The notes under the pieces: model-generated
Database searches by the model: none
Seen by the model: only the letters and a program-made list of their open reading frames with translations
What the model was told of the DNA's origin: nothing
In this document: positions 48,474 through 59,640 of the stretch, one piece after another
Numbering within the stretch: the first letter of the stretch is position 1
How the letters are laid out: each line of letters starts with the position of its first letter
Program-made: the position numbers and the translations under genes
Assembly (NCBI RefSeq): GCF_032362555.1
Contig: NC_083529.1
Coordinates: 1,116,001 to 1,180,000 of the forward strand
Reading direction: 5' to 3'
Source of the DNA: Amyelois transitella
Lineage: Eukaryota > Arthropoda > Insecta > Lepidoptera > Pyralidae
Length of the DNA stretch: 64,000 nucleotides

Positions 48474-48600
48474 ACATACATACATACAAAAAATTACACC
48501 TCTTTCCCGGAGGGGCAGGTAGAGATTACCTCTTTCCACTTGCCACGATCTCTGCATACTTCCTGCGGTTTCGGGTACTCTTGACCTGACCCTTTACACA
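48474..48600 (-). repeat. RTE-like LINE 3' end with internal deletion
   Basis: acacctctttcccggagggg to atacttcctgcggtttcggg; the ~40 bp normally between cttcct and gcggttt are missing. Confidence 0.65.
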
Positions 48601-48814
48601 ATAGTACAAAAAAAAACGGAATTTGGACCATATATTATGTGGGACGTGTTAAAAACTTGAAAATTAAACTTGATTTGTATTCCGCCAACGTACGTGTGAC
48701 AATTTAGTTCATTGTATTAGTTATTTGGAAGCTATCTTGACCTGTATGGTAATAGATGAATCAGATTTATACGCCAAGCGGTGAATAGTAATGGCGATTT
48801 CATTCATATACGCT

Positions 48815-49095
48815 TCTAGCTGAGCCCGCGACTTCGTCCGCGTGGAATAGTTATTTTGGGCATCATTGAAGCCCTCAAGGATGAATAATTTTCCCCGTTT
48901 TTTTTTCACTTATTCCATTATTTGCTTGCTCCTAATAGTTGCAGCGTGATTTTATATGGCCTAAAGCCTTCCTCGATAAATGGTCTATTCAACACAAAAA
49001 GAATTTATCATTTCGAACCAGTTGTTCCCGAGATTATCCGCGTTCAAACAAACAAACAAAGACACTCTTCAGCTTTATAATATAAGTATAGATGA
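48815..49095 (-). mobile_element. Helitron-like H2
   Basis: ttCTAGCTGAGCCCGCGACTT to agctttataatataagtata; long stretches match 40788-41052. Confidence 0.65.
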
Positions 49096-49127
49096 TGTTA
49101 AACTATAGGTATGACATAATAATAAGG

Positions 49128-49352
49128 ATTGAGATTCGAATAGTGACAGGTTGATAGCCCATCGCCTGCAAACTGAATTCCAAGTTTAAAAGTGGGTCTT
49201 GGATGTTTTTCTATACATATAAGTATTTATTATAAAATACAGTATGAGTATATACGATGAGTTAGTATTTCGTAACACAACTTACTTAGAGGTCGCTTCA
49301 ATGATGCCCAAAATAAATATTCCACGCGGACAAAGTCGCGGGCACAGCTAGT
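49128..49352. repeat. mosaic of RepA, SINE1 and H2 fragments
   Basis: Antisense RepA 49128-49192, sense SINE1 body 49192-49290 and an H2 3' end 49310-49352 ending ggcacagctagt. Confidence 0.55.
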
Positions 49353-49930
49353 AATGAATATTCATAATTTTATATATATTTTTTTTAAGTGATTCACCTA
49401 TTTGCTTTTGGCTAATTATTTATTCGCCATTGTTTAAAATATGACGCAAATGTAGCGGTTAGTTTGTTTGTCAAAATTTCTAGGAATTGCCAAATATTAC
49501 TTAGGAATATAAAAAAGAGTATTAGTAACATATAAGTATTTTGCGAAATATCGCCCGCAGTTCTGCCTGCGTTAAACTAAAATTCCCGGTTTTATTACCG
49601 TTCCCGTGGTTTCCCAAATAAAAGTGACAAATTAAAGTCCTACTTAACCTTGAGCGTTGTCTATTTTAACAGGTTTTTTTATCAAAATCGGTCCAGCGGT
49701 TAAGCCACAGACATATAGACTTTTATGATATTAGATAAAGATATTATTCCGTTATCCATTTAAGTAAAGAAATGGCTACTTAAACCTATGGGAAATATTT
49801 AACTTAATCCACTTGCCGTGTGGTTTCCGACACATTAGAATAGAACCACTCAATATCTATCTATTCCACGCGGACAATAACGCGGGCACAGCTAGTCTTG
49901 TATATTTGCTAATTTATCTCACAATTAGTT
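49353..49930. other. spacer with Helitron and RepA scraps
   Basis: atcggtccagcggttaagcc near 49687, a RepA head scrap at 49813-49850 and a CTAG end at ~49892. No gene was seen. Confidence 0.4.
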
Positions 49931-50136
49931 CCGAGTAAAGATACGTAAGATAGGCGGGAAAACCCATTGTTTCTCGGGATATGGGTGACGCAATCCTGGA
50001 ATGATTATGTTCTGCTCCTCTGAATTTACATACACACATATTATCACATCTTTGTCCCTCACGGGGTAGACAGAGCCGTACATAGTCTGTCTCTCTCTCT
50101 CATTTCTGCGTGTGGGAAATTGCACCCTCCACAGAA

Positions 50137-50515
50137 GAATAGAATAGAATAGAATAATTTTCAAAATTGGATACAAGGTATCACTTATTGACGTCACATC
50201 ACTTAAATCTAATTATAACTACTACCGCTTCCAAAGCGCATGTGTAGAAGAAGCGGCGGAACAAACTACACTGCAGCATTTTCATCGGACGTCAATGTAC
50301 AAATATAGATCTCTTAAATCTAAATCATCATGAAGTTTTTCGGGACCCGGGGTCCGCCTTCCGACTCTTCTCTCTCCACTTGACCAGGTTTTCGGCATCC
50401 TCGGATTTCAGTCCATTGGCTTGCATGTCATCTTTTACGACGTCCAGCCGTGATCTTTTCGACCTGCCTCTTTCACCTGGGCTCATAGCGTCATGGCCAG
50501 ACGTCTGAAGAACAA
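50137..50515 (-). pseudogene. second non-LTR element: RT C-terminus plus C1 3' UTR
   Basis: Minus frame 50515-50328 encodes a LINE-type C-terminal tail (RLDVVKDDMQANGLKSEDAE, then VKWREKSRKADPGS, stop). It is followed directly by the C1 sequence and (TTCTA)n. This copy shows that C1 elements elsewhere are 5'-truncated 3' ends of this LINE. The RT core is absent. Confidence 0.7.
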
Positions 50516-50517
50516 TG

Positions 50518-50728
50518 TATGCACTCGTCCACATTTCCATTCTAAGTCTGGATAGTTGTGAAGTTGACGTTGTTGAAGCAAATGCTGCAGTGCAGTTTGT
50601 TACCGCTTCTTCTGCACTGACGCGTTGGAAGCGGCAGTAAACTAAGTTTTAAGTAATTTATTTGACGTCAACCAATGTTGTGAAACCAAAAGTTTTGACA
50701 ATTATTAAGCGATATGAAGTATCCTATA
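50518..50728 (+). repeat. C2 element
   Basis: cactcgtccacatttccatt to gatatgaagtatcctataat, head to head with the C1 copy on its left. Confidence 0.6.
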
Positions 50729-50730
50729 AT

Positions 50731-50983
50731 CTCTAATATATAAAATTCTCGTGTCACAATGTTTGTCGCCGTACTCCTCCGAAACGGCTTTACCGATTTT
50801 AACCAAATTTTGCATGCATATTCAGTAGGTCTGAGAATCGGCTAACATCTATTTTTCATACCCCTAAGTGTTAAGGGTTGTCCACCCTTAACATACATAC
50901 ATACATACATTTTTTAATTAGAAATTACTTAAAAAATATTTATATGGCAAAACAACGTTTGCCGGGACAGCTAGTAATGTATA
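50731..50983 (+). mobile_element. Helitron-like H4
   Basis: TCTCTAATATATAAAATTCT start and GCCGGGACAGCTAG end followed by T. It contains a (ATAC)n tract. Confidence 0.65.
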
Positions 50984-51111
50984 AACATTTTGAATTTGAA
51001 TCTGTTTCCCAATTAGTCTGCTGTTTTGCGCAAGACATGTCCTTACCAGCGTCGCTGCCGACATAGTCTGTCCCTCACATAAATAAACAGCTAAAAGTTG
51101 TCAGAAAGTTT

Positions 51112-51290
51112 CCAATTTGATCAAGATACGTTCGTCTAGGCCTTCCCACTCCAACAGTCCCATTTACACTTCCTATGTATATTTGTTAGTCAACGTACCT
51201 ACTTTCATTCATCCTCTCGACATGATCATTTGATCATGATCATGACATGATCAAACCATCTAAGTAATCCCTTTTCCATTTCGGTAACTA
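51112..51290 (-). repeat. RTE-like LINE internal fragment
   Basis: ttgatcaagatacgttcgtc and cattcatcctctcgacatg blocks. A tgatcatgatcatgacatga expansion interrupts it. Confidence 0.6.
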
Positions 51291-51691
51291 TAACAAAAAA
51301 CAAAACTATATTAAAATCGGTCTATCCGTTTGTGACAGACGGACACGCTAATCTTTTAATACCCCGTAATTTTTTATACGTCGTTAAAAATACTGTTACC
51401 TACATACATATATTTACGTGCTGTGTCAGAAATAGAAGTAATGTCTATATTTAGCCTTGTAATACAATACTCGGACATTTTTCTCACTAAGTATTCATAA
51501 TACTTTACAAGTACTTACCACATACTCCTTTCAAGTGTGTACAGTCGTGACTCGGTAACTAGATTCTGTCACACGGATATAGATAGGGTGGAATGCTGAT
51601 TTCGCATTTAATAAGTATGTATTTATCCTAATAATATTGCGAAATGCGAAAGTTTGTGAGTATGTATGTCAATATGGATGTTTGTTACTCT
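51291..51691. other. spacer with H1 scrap
   Basis: A piece of H1 (cctaataatattgcgaaatg) begins at 51627. No gene was seen. Confidence 0.4.
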
Positions 51692-51765
51692 TTTACGACT
51701 TCCGTGGGAAATAGATGGAGTGATCTAATTCTTTTTTGTACTGGTGCCGGGAACCACACGGCATG
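51692..51765 (-). repeat. RepA head
   Basis: cttccgtgggaaatagatgg to gtgccgggaaccacacggca, joined to the H1 scrap as at 35050. Confidence 0.7.
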
Positions 51766-52077
51766 TTAGTCCAACTTAAAAATTGGTTTTCTTTGTTTAA
51801 GTTTGCCCCATCCCTCTAAAGGGGCAATGCATAGATATATTTTTTTTGATTTGTGAAATTGTCAATGGTCCATATAATTTTATTGTTCAGTTATCCAAGT
51901 AGGACTATGCGGAGAAAAAAATCTAAGTTAAATATAAAGAAACGCCTGATGAAAATTTCAAAGCAATGTTAAATGCGCAAGTACTTTGTAGTAAGTCATG
52001 AATAGTTGAATTTGGGACGATATATAAAAATATATTGATTGAATGATATTTAAAGTCGAAATAAAACACATTTTTCA

Positions 52078-52330
52078 TTACATACATACACATGTGTGTA
52101 TTGTCACGTTTATATCCCTTGCGGGATAGACAGAGCCAACAGTCTTGAAAACACTGAAGGGCCACGTTCAGCTATATGGCTTAATGATGCAATTGAGATT
52201 CAAATAGAGACAGGTTGCTAAACCATCGCCTACAAGAAAAATCTAGCACAAGTTTATTAGCCTTTTCCCTTAGTCGCCTTTTACTACATTCACCGGAAAG
52301 ACATTGAGAGTGCCGGGAATCACACGTCAT
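52078..52330 (-). repeat. RepA, near full-length
   Basis: Tail starts ttacatacatacacatg; the head is decayed (agtgccgggaatcacacg). Confidence 0.75.
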
Positions 52331-52837
52331 TTTTTACTCTTTGTTTTAAAATAGTAAATAATTATTAGGTAAAAATAAATAAAAATAAAATATTCTTCAT
52401 TGCAGTAATCTTGTATTAGTAAGTAAGTAAGTAAGTATTAGTACTAAGTAATTAACAAATAACTACGAGTACTAAGTATTTTTAAAATACTTTGTATTTT
52501 TTGCAACACATCCAGTAAATTTTGCGCTTGTAATAAGTGACTCGAGATTATGCAGTTAAGCAAACCAGTCAACCAAGTAGGTACCTAATTTATGTAAAAA
52601 TTAAAAAGCTGTAAACTTTAAGATGGATTTTTAAACAAGAAACGAAGATTATCCTTAGTAAGTGCAGTATAAATCTGGTCTTTATTCCAAGTTAAATGTT
52701 GCCATATATATGACCATAAGTAACTGCCATTTAACTTATTATTGGTACCAGCAGGTAGTTAATAATGAATATATATATAGTCACGTCTATATGTGTGCGG
52801 GGTAGACAATGGCTTTGTTTACCCCATTGTGACACTT
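52331..52837. other. AT-rich spacer
   Basis: (TAAG)n near 52420-52437 and a RepA tail scrap near 52780. No gene was seen. Confidence 0.45.
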
Positions 52838-53095
52838 CATATCACTTAGTAATCGCCATATCTTTTGGTTTCACAACATTGGTTGACGTCAAATAAATTA
52901 CATACTTAAAATAATAACTAAGTTTACTTCCGTTTCAAAAGCGTCAGTGCAGAAGAAGCGGTAACAAATTGCACTGCAGCATTTTTTCAACAACGTCAAC
53001 TTCACAACTATCCAAACATAGAATAGAAATGTGAACGAGAAAATACATTGTTCAGATTAATTGACTTATATGAAATTTTTATAATATTTTTTTTA
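52838..53095 (-). repeat. C2 element
   Basis: ttggttgacgtcaaataaat through caacaacgtcaacttcacaa to acattgttcagattaattg. Confidence 0.6.
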
Positions 53096-53323
53096 TGGAT
53101 TGGCAATTTTAAATAGGTTTATGAGACAGAGTGTACTAAGTTTTGATTAAGGTTCAAATCTAATTACAATTCTTGAAGAGGTTTCTGTGCCAAGCTCAAG
53201 CCAGATGTTTCTATCATTATATCAACCTTTTACGGGGTCAGAGCAAAAGTCTCGAAAAGACTGAGAGGCCTCGTGACTCTGCCTTGCCTATCTCATAAGT
53301 AAAAAAGAGAAGTAAAAAAAACG

Positions 53324-53395
53324 TGCGTTGGCCGGGAATCGAACCCGGATCAACTGTTTGGAAGGCAACTATGCTCACCATTACACCACCAACGC
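53324..53395 (-). tRNA. tRNA-Gly (anticodon TCC)
   Basis: A 72-nt cloverleaf. Acceptor GCGTTGG pairs with CCAACGC, the A box is TGGTGTAATGG, the B box GGTTCGATTCC, and the loop CTTCCAA gives TCC. A long T run follows (53320-53313 on +, A run). One C-A mismatch closes the anticodon stem (GTTGC/ACAGT), so it could be a slightly decayed copy. Confidence 0.85.
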
Positions 53396-53669
53396 ATGTG
53401 TTATATAGTGCTAACTTTGGAATTGGTTTTTAAACGTATGTACTTACCTACATATATCAACTTTTATACACTTTTGCCCGCGACTTCGAACGCGTGGAAG
53501 AGTCTATCATTGTTCTTCTACGTTATATGCTACATAAGGTGTTATCATAATTGTATTTTTGTATAAAAATGTGTATTTTCATGTGTATTGTCACATAATA
53601 TATGAATTTTGGTTTTATCAAAGTTACTCCATACCAATATTATAAATGTGAAATACTTTTGTACGTATT

Positions 53670-53727
53670 CCATGATCTGGCTCTGCCTACCCAGCAAGGG
53701 ATATAGATGTGATTATATGAATGAATG
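53670..53727 (+). repeat. RepA tail fragment
   Basis: ggctctgcctacccagcaag to atatgaatgaatg. Confidence 0.6.
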
Positions 53728-54810
53728 AAAAATAAATGTCAAAGTGTCTTTGTATGTCCGAAACAAAATGGTTTGATACAAATAAATACATTTTTAATAA
53801 TCTATAAATATAATCTATACATATAATAAAACAGTAAAAGTATTGTAAAATATACATTTAGTATTTTTGACTGAAATGGATAGAGGGACACGTAGAATGA
53901 ATAAAAGAAAAAAAAAAAGTTTGTATTTTTTGTCTGTATGTATGATCACGCTTATCTCTGAAAGTACTGAACCGATTTACATAAAGCTTTCACCAATTGT
54001 TTTGTTTTAACTCAGAAAAACATTTAAAGTTTGTTTCATCAAAATCGGTTCAATAAAAAAAGTTATCGACATTTGAATGAACTCAAAGCATGAGTTTGCC
54101 TGCAAATAAGTTAGAAATTTAAAATTCAAAGTCGTTTATTATTGTACGACAGGATTATACCTATAACATACTCGTATAAATATAAGTGAAAATCAGTTTG
54201 ATAATATCCTAATTTTGCCGCACATAACATGCGTAATTCGCACGTAAAAAGATTTTTGGTTTGTTAGTCTACTTTGTTGGTCAAAAATAATTTAGATACT
54301 AAGGTCACATATTTCAATTAATATTTCATATGATTAGTATATTGATTATTTCACATTATTTTAGATTCAACTCGAAATTTACGCGGACGACGTCGCGGAC
54401 AACTACAACTAGTTCTTAATAATTTTTTAAAACAATTTTTATAATTTTTAATATAATTATTTTTTATTAAATTAAATAAAAATTAAATTTCGCGAAAATT
54501 CGTAAAAGGTTATTCATTACATCACTACTTAATGAAAATCGAGGGATTTTTTATTTGTGAGACAAACTGATGTATGTTTGTATGTAAGATTTGCAAATGT
54601 TGTACAAAGATGCATGGGTTTTCCGACGATGTAAGTGTGTGTGTGTGTGTGTAAACAAGTGAGCGTTTCTCAGTAACAAGGTTACCACATAACTTTGTTC
54701 GGACCACTTGTACAAATATTATAAGATTATATTGAGACTTCCTTATAGAAATTTGAATAAAATAATCAGCATGTTGATTAAAGCGATCATGTGCAGATAT
54801 TCCAAGGGAT
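53728..54810. other. AT-rich spacer, (GT)n
   Basis: A (GT)n run at 54632-54651 and Helitron-like ends near 54385 (acgcggacgacgtcgcgg). No exon was seen. Confidence 0.45.
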
Positions 54811-54903
54811 ATAAGCCTATCCCTTAGTCGCCTTTATTGACATCCATGGGAAAGAAATGGAGTGGTCCTATTATATTTTTTATTGGTGCAAACCACACGG
54901 CAC
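54811..54903 (-). repeat. RepA head
   Basis: taagcctatcccttagtcgc to gcaaaccacacggcac. Confidence 0.7.
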
Positions 54904-55107
54904 TAATAGAAAAAAGCTAGCAATAACACTTATATCTAAATCAGAAAAGTCGGTTATCACTCATACTAATATACGTAACTCAGCACACAGTCATTGGTCC
55001 GGCTGCGGTACGATTTGAACCTGTGTCACCGTAACCCTAGTTAACCGTTCGATCATCGAGTTCATCGGCCGACTTGTACCATGGACCGTTTGCCACAAAA
55101 AGAAACA

Positions 55108-55327
55108 AGTGCCGTGTGGTTTCCGGCAGTGCCGTGTGGTTCCCGGCAGTGCCGTGTGGTTCCCGGCAGTGCCGTGTGGTTCCCGGCAGTGCCGTGTGGT
55201 TCCCGGCAGTGCCGTGTGGTTCCCGGCAGTGCCGTGTGGTTCCCGGCAGTGCCGTGTGGTTCCCGGCAGTGCCGTGTGGTTCCCGGTAGTGCCGTGTGGT
55301 TCCCGGCAGTGCCGTGTGGTTCCCGGT
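55108..55327 (+). repeat. 20-bp tandem array, AGTGCCGTGTGGTTCCCGGC
   Basis: Units start every 20 bp. Only three differ (tt for tc in unit 1; t for c in the last base of unit 9 and unit 11). The unit is the first 18-20 bp of RepA. Confidence 0.95.
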
Positions 55328-55558
55328 ACATATAAAAAAAGAATAGGACCACTCCATCTCGCTCCCATGGATGTCGTAAAAGGCGACTAAGGGATAGGCT
55401 TATAAACTTGGGATTCATCTTTTAGGCGATGGGCTTTCACTATTTCAATCTCAATTCTATCATTAAGCCAAACAGCTGAACGTGGCCTATCAGTCTTTTC
55501 AAGACTGTTGGCTCTGTCAATCCCGCAAGGGATATAGACGTGATTGTATGTATGTATG
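55108..55558 (+). repeat. RepA with amplified head
   Basis: Eleven direct 20-bp units (55108-55327), then a normal body and tail from 55328 to tatgtatgtatg. Confidence 0.9.
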
Positions 55559-55792
55559 TAAAAGAAACACCAAGTTGTGCAGGGTCAACTTCTCAACAAA
55601 CGTGCATCAATACGAGTATCATAAGTGACGGCACTCGACCTCGTATCGCGAATTTTGCGTCGGGCGAGACAATTGGATAACAGTCCACCACACGCATTTA
55701 AAAAAATATAAATGTAAGTAGATAGCCAAGTTAAGGAGATTTGACGCAACTCACGAATTTAATTTACAAAATTTTTAAAAAGTATTACAGAT

Positions 55793-56003
55793 AGCGGCCC
55801 GCCCCGGCTTCGCACGGGTGGATATATTTTTGTGTTTTATATTTTGAAATAAATTTATTTCAAAACAAAATTTATGCCTATGTCACTTTTGAAGGTCTAT
55901 TCTATATCTGTGCCAAATTTTATCAAAATCGGACCAGTAGTTTTTGAGTTTATTCCACACAAACATACAAAAATACAAATCTTTCCTCTTTATTATTAGT
56001 GTG
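55793..56003 (-). mobile_element. Helitron-like H3
   Basis: gcggcccgccccggcttcgc to cctctttattattagtgtgg. Complement of 47196-47412. Confidence 0.65.
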
Positions 56004-56099
56004 GATATATTGAGGTATTTTTTTTCTTCAAAAAATGAAGGTTTTTCGCAAATCCCGCGGTAGCTTGATTTTTTTACGGGGATGAAGGTAGCCTATGCC

Positions 56100-56290
56100 C
56101 TTCTCCAGACCCTTAATTGTCATTTTCCTCCTGGCTTAAGTCGAGGTTACATCCCCATCTTTCTAGAAATTGAGCCTTGATTGAGCGAGTCACATTTTTA
56201 CACGAATGCCATCTGATCTCCGCAACCTTTACAGGGGAAGGTAACCCATATTGAATCATGGTTGCACATTCAGTAGTCTGAATGTGCAGT
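56100..56290 (-). repeat. SINE2 body
   Basis: cctggcttaagtcgaggtta to attcagtagtctgaatgtgc. Confidence 0.6.
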
Positions 56291-56343
56291 GCAAACAAGA
56301 CCATCGGTTAGAAATCTTGGTAAAAATTTTAATAAAAAAATAT

Positions 56344-56540
56344 ACTTATTTAACATAACATAACATAACATAAAATCACGCCTCTTTCCCGGAGGAGTAG
56401 GCAGAGAGTACGTCTTTCCACTTGCCACGATCTCTGCATACTTCCTTCGCTTCATCCACATTCATAACTCGGCGGTTTCGGGTACCTACTCTTGACCTGA
56501 CCCTTTACCAGGACGTCCTTAATTTAATCAAGATTTATAT
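56344..56540 (-). repeat. RTE-like LINE 3' end, (CATAA)n tail variant
   Basis: The tail here is repeated aacat in place of acat. The body extends to ggacgtccttaatttaatc. Confidence 0.65.
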
Positions 56541-56555
56541 ATAAGATATATATAT

Positions 56556-56757
56556 GTGGGAATGAAAGTAAAACAGTGCGGAATTATATTGTAAATCTTC
56601 TTATTTTATTGGACTTCTTAAAAACACATCTTATAACGTCTTACATCGTACCACATACTCACTATTCTATCTCTTAATGTTACCAACGTAAAAATAAGTA
56701 AGAGGTCAGCTAACAAAAAGGATTTAAATAAAAACAAAAAACAAAACTTCTCCCACA
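56556..56757. mobile_element. possible MITE
   Basis: Short inverted ends TATGTGGGA / TCCCACATA bounded by (TA)n on both sides. No coding content. Confidence 0.45.
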
Positions 56758-56969
56758 TATATATATATATATAAAAATATACTTGACTTGGCCATTATAA
56801 CACACGTTCGTATGAAAAGTGAAATTGCACTTGACATAAAAACTATGAAATAATTCGGCCTACATGGTCGTAAGATGATCCAGCATGTTCTCTCAAGGGT
56901 TCCTGTGTTATGATTGATTGTTGACATTGTTTAGTGATACGGATTTCTTTAAGTCACGTGTCTAGAATG

Positions 56970-57255
56970 TCATACATACATATACCTAATCACGTCTATA
57001 TCCCTTGCCGGGTAGACAGAGCGAACATCTTGATAATACTGATAGGTCACGTTCAGCTGTTTGGCTTATACAGTATTGAGATTTATATAAAGTGACAGGT
57101 TGCTTGCCAGTCGCCTAAAAGAATAAGAAAGAACAATAAGAATCCCAAGTTTGTAAGCCTATCCCTTAGTCGCCTTTTACGACATCCATGGGAAAGAGAT
57201 GGAGTGGTCCTATTGTTTTTTGTATTGGTGCCGGGAACCAAATGGTATTTTTAAA
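56970..57255 (-). repeat. RepA, full length
   Basis: Carries a ~15-bp insertion (aagaaagaacaataag) in the middle; the head is attggtgccgggaaccaaat. Confidence 0.8.
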
Positions 57256-57344
57256 AAACACGGCATTAATTGTATTATAAACATAATGAAATTACTGTCT
57301 GAGAAACATTTATATTGTTAATCGCAATCTAGTCAAGCTAAAAA

Positions 57345-57428
57345 TAGCGGAACGTGGCCTTACGGTATTTTCAGGGCTGTTGGCAGTTGACTCTGTCTAC
57401 CCCGCAGAGATAGACGTTACTGTATGTA
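57345..57428 (+). repeat. RepA tail fragment
   Basis: agcggaacgtggccttacgg to actgtatgtata, degenerate. Confidence 0.6.
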
Positions 57429-57869
57429 TATAAAATCTAGTCAATAACCTTATTATTTTAACAAAAATTAAAGTTTATGTTAAACTTGTGTTGACACGAT
57501 TACAAAACTTATAAAAAAAAATACTCTACCAAATTCTAACATGCAAAACTAATCTTAATGTTTTACGATACAAAGTTAGTTTTTCGAAATCTTAAACCCT
57601 TTTAAAGTATCTTGGTTCCGTACCACTGACTCCTGTGTGAAGAAGGGTTCCTCAGAGAATTCTCAGGAAGTGAGTGCTTATATTTTTATATCAAGAACAT
57701 TAGAAGCAGCGAAGCATACGGTACACCTGCTTGTATTGTCTTGCATATTTTGAACTCCCTCGAAAAAAGAAAGGTTCGCAATTTATGTTGGGAGTTTTAA
57801 ACTAGACTCGAACTTAATTTAAGGCTATCAATATCTGTGTAATAGGACCCTACGTATAAGTATCTATAA
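57429..57869. other. AT-rich spacer
   Basis: ttggttccgtaccactgac at 57612 echoes the 21060 repeat. No gene was seen. Confidence 0.4.
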
Positions 57870-58178
57870 TACATACATATGGTCACGTCTATATCCCTTG
57901 CGGGGTGGACAGAGCCAACAGTGAGTTCAGCTATTTGGCTTAATGATAGAATTGAGATTCAAATAGTAACAGGTTGCAAACCCATCGCCTAATTATGTTA
58001 ATTATATTAATTTGAATTTTCTGTATTTTTACATGCCATAGACGATGGGCTAGCAACCTGTCACTGTTTGACTCTCAATTCTATCATTAAGCCAAATAGC
58101 TGAACGCGGAGGATCAGTCTTTTCAAGACTGTTGGCTATGTCTTCCCCACGAGGGATATAGACGTGACGATATGTATA
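57870..58178. repeat. inverted pair of RepA 3' halves
   Basis: Minus 57870-57992 and plus 58041-58178, separated by ~50 bp of AT-rich sequence. Confidence 0.75.
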
Positions 58179-58510
58179 TGTATGTATGTTATAGAATTAA
58201 TTTATTCTATAAGTTTAGATCACTTTTCTTCACAGACAGAAATAAGGTGAGATCCAAGTATCCTGTCACACATTATCTTTTTTATGTATTTGACAGATTG
58301 ATAAGCCTTATCACTAGTATTAGCCCAAGTTGCTTCCCGCTTCTGTCCCTTTATCTGTTTGTATGCTTATATCTTTAAAACTTCACAACGTAGTATTTTT
58401 AATAGGTGATTCAAGAGGAAGGCTTAAATGTATATACGTGCGGAGCCAGGGCGGGTCGCTAGTTAAATTATTTTTCTTTCTTTTTTTCCTAAACCGGAGA
58501 GCTTGCATAA
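58179..58510. other. spacer with H3 end scrap
   Basis: gtgcggagccagggcgggtc...ctag at 58438-58460. No gene was seen. Confidence 0.4.
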
Positions 58511-58615
58511 TGTAGATGAAGCGAAAGAATTCTACAGGGATCGTGGTAAGTGGAAAGACGCAGTCACTGCCTACACCTTCGGGAAAGAGGCGTGATTTTA
58601 CGTATACATATATGT
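58511..58615 (+). repeat. RTE-like LINE 3' end
   Basis: gtagatgaagcgaaagaatt to aggcgtgattttacgtatac. Confidence 0.65.
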
Positions 58616-58927
58616 TTATCACATAAATTGCGTATTTTTAAAATGAGACGCTACGTTATCACCGTCTGCGTTAGTTTAAAAGCGAGATTTAACTCCAAAA
58701 CTAGTCTAAGATAAATACGTCAGTCACAAAATAAATAATTCAGATAATCCCGACGTTACTTCAAAGGACATCACGGGATGAGGAATGTTAAAAGGGACTC
58801 TTGAAATGAAGGATAGTGTCAGATAACGGTTGATAAGGCTAGCGAGGGCGCAGTATAGGGGCTAGTTCTCATAAAGATTTACTTAATATACATACACACA
58901 TACGTATACGTGATTATATGTATGTAT
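58616..58927. other. spacer, nothing recognised
   Basis: No exon or family member was seen. Confidence 0.45.
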
Positions 58928-59135
58928 GTATGTATACATACATATCATACGTCTATATCGCTTGCGGGGTATATACAGCCACTAGTCTTGAAAATACTGA
59001 TATGCCACGTTCCAACCACACTGCATATGTACCTATTCTGAATTCCGAACGTGGCCTTTCAGTCTTTTGAAGATTGTTGGCTCTGTCTACCTCGCGAGGG
59101 ATATAGACGTGACTTTATATATATATATATGTAGT
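58928..59135. repeat. inverted pair of RepA tails
   Basis: Minus tail 58934-59015 and plus tail 59048-59135 around a short unrelated spacer. Confidence 0.65.
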
Positions 59136-59640
59136 TGCTATAAAATTATTCTAATGAACTGATTCAATTCAAACTATTATTTTTAACTCGTGCTCTTAGA
59201 CTATTCATGACAGTATTGTATGTGCGAGTACTAATTAGGAGTAATCACGTTAACGACGAGCGAAGCCGGGGACAAACAGTAGTGATGAGACTGTCACGAA
59301 CACAGAACACTGAACTGTTGCCCTCTATTTGCTCTGTGGCAGTGATGTAGGGCACTATTTCAATATGAAAAGGTGAAGAGTGACGAACTAAATAGTTTTT
59401 GTATGTGCCTTAGATTTGTTAATCTTTAGTACAGATAGTGCCGTGTGGTTCTCTGCACCAATACAAAAAAGAATAGGACCACTTTATCTCTTTCTCATGG
59501 ATGCCGTAAAAGGCGACTAAGGGATAAGCTTATATACTTGCGATTCTTATTTTAGGCGATTGGCTAGCTACCTGTCGCTATTTGAGTTTCAATTCTATCA
59601 TTAAGCCAAACAGCTGAACGTGGCCTATCAGTCTTTTCAG

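Noticed and set aside
54991..55418. Repetitive ORFs (REPHGTAGNHTALPGTT-like) on both strands
   Set aside because: Translations of the 20-bp RepA-head array in several frames; no start or codon signature of a real gene.
58172..58515. Two ORFs of 61-68 aa near 58.3 kb
   Set aside because: AT-rich, low-complexity translation with no splice signals or recognisable motif.
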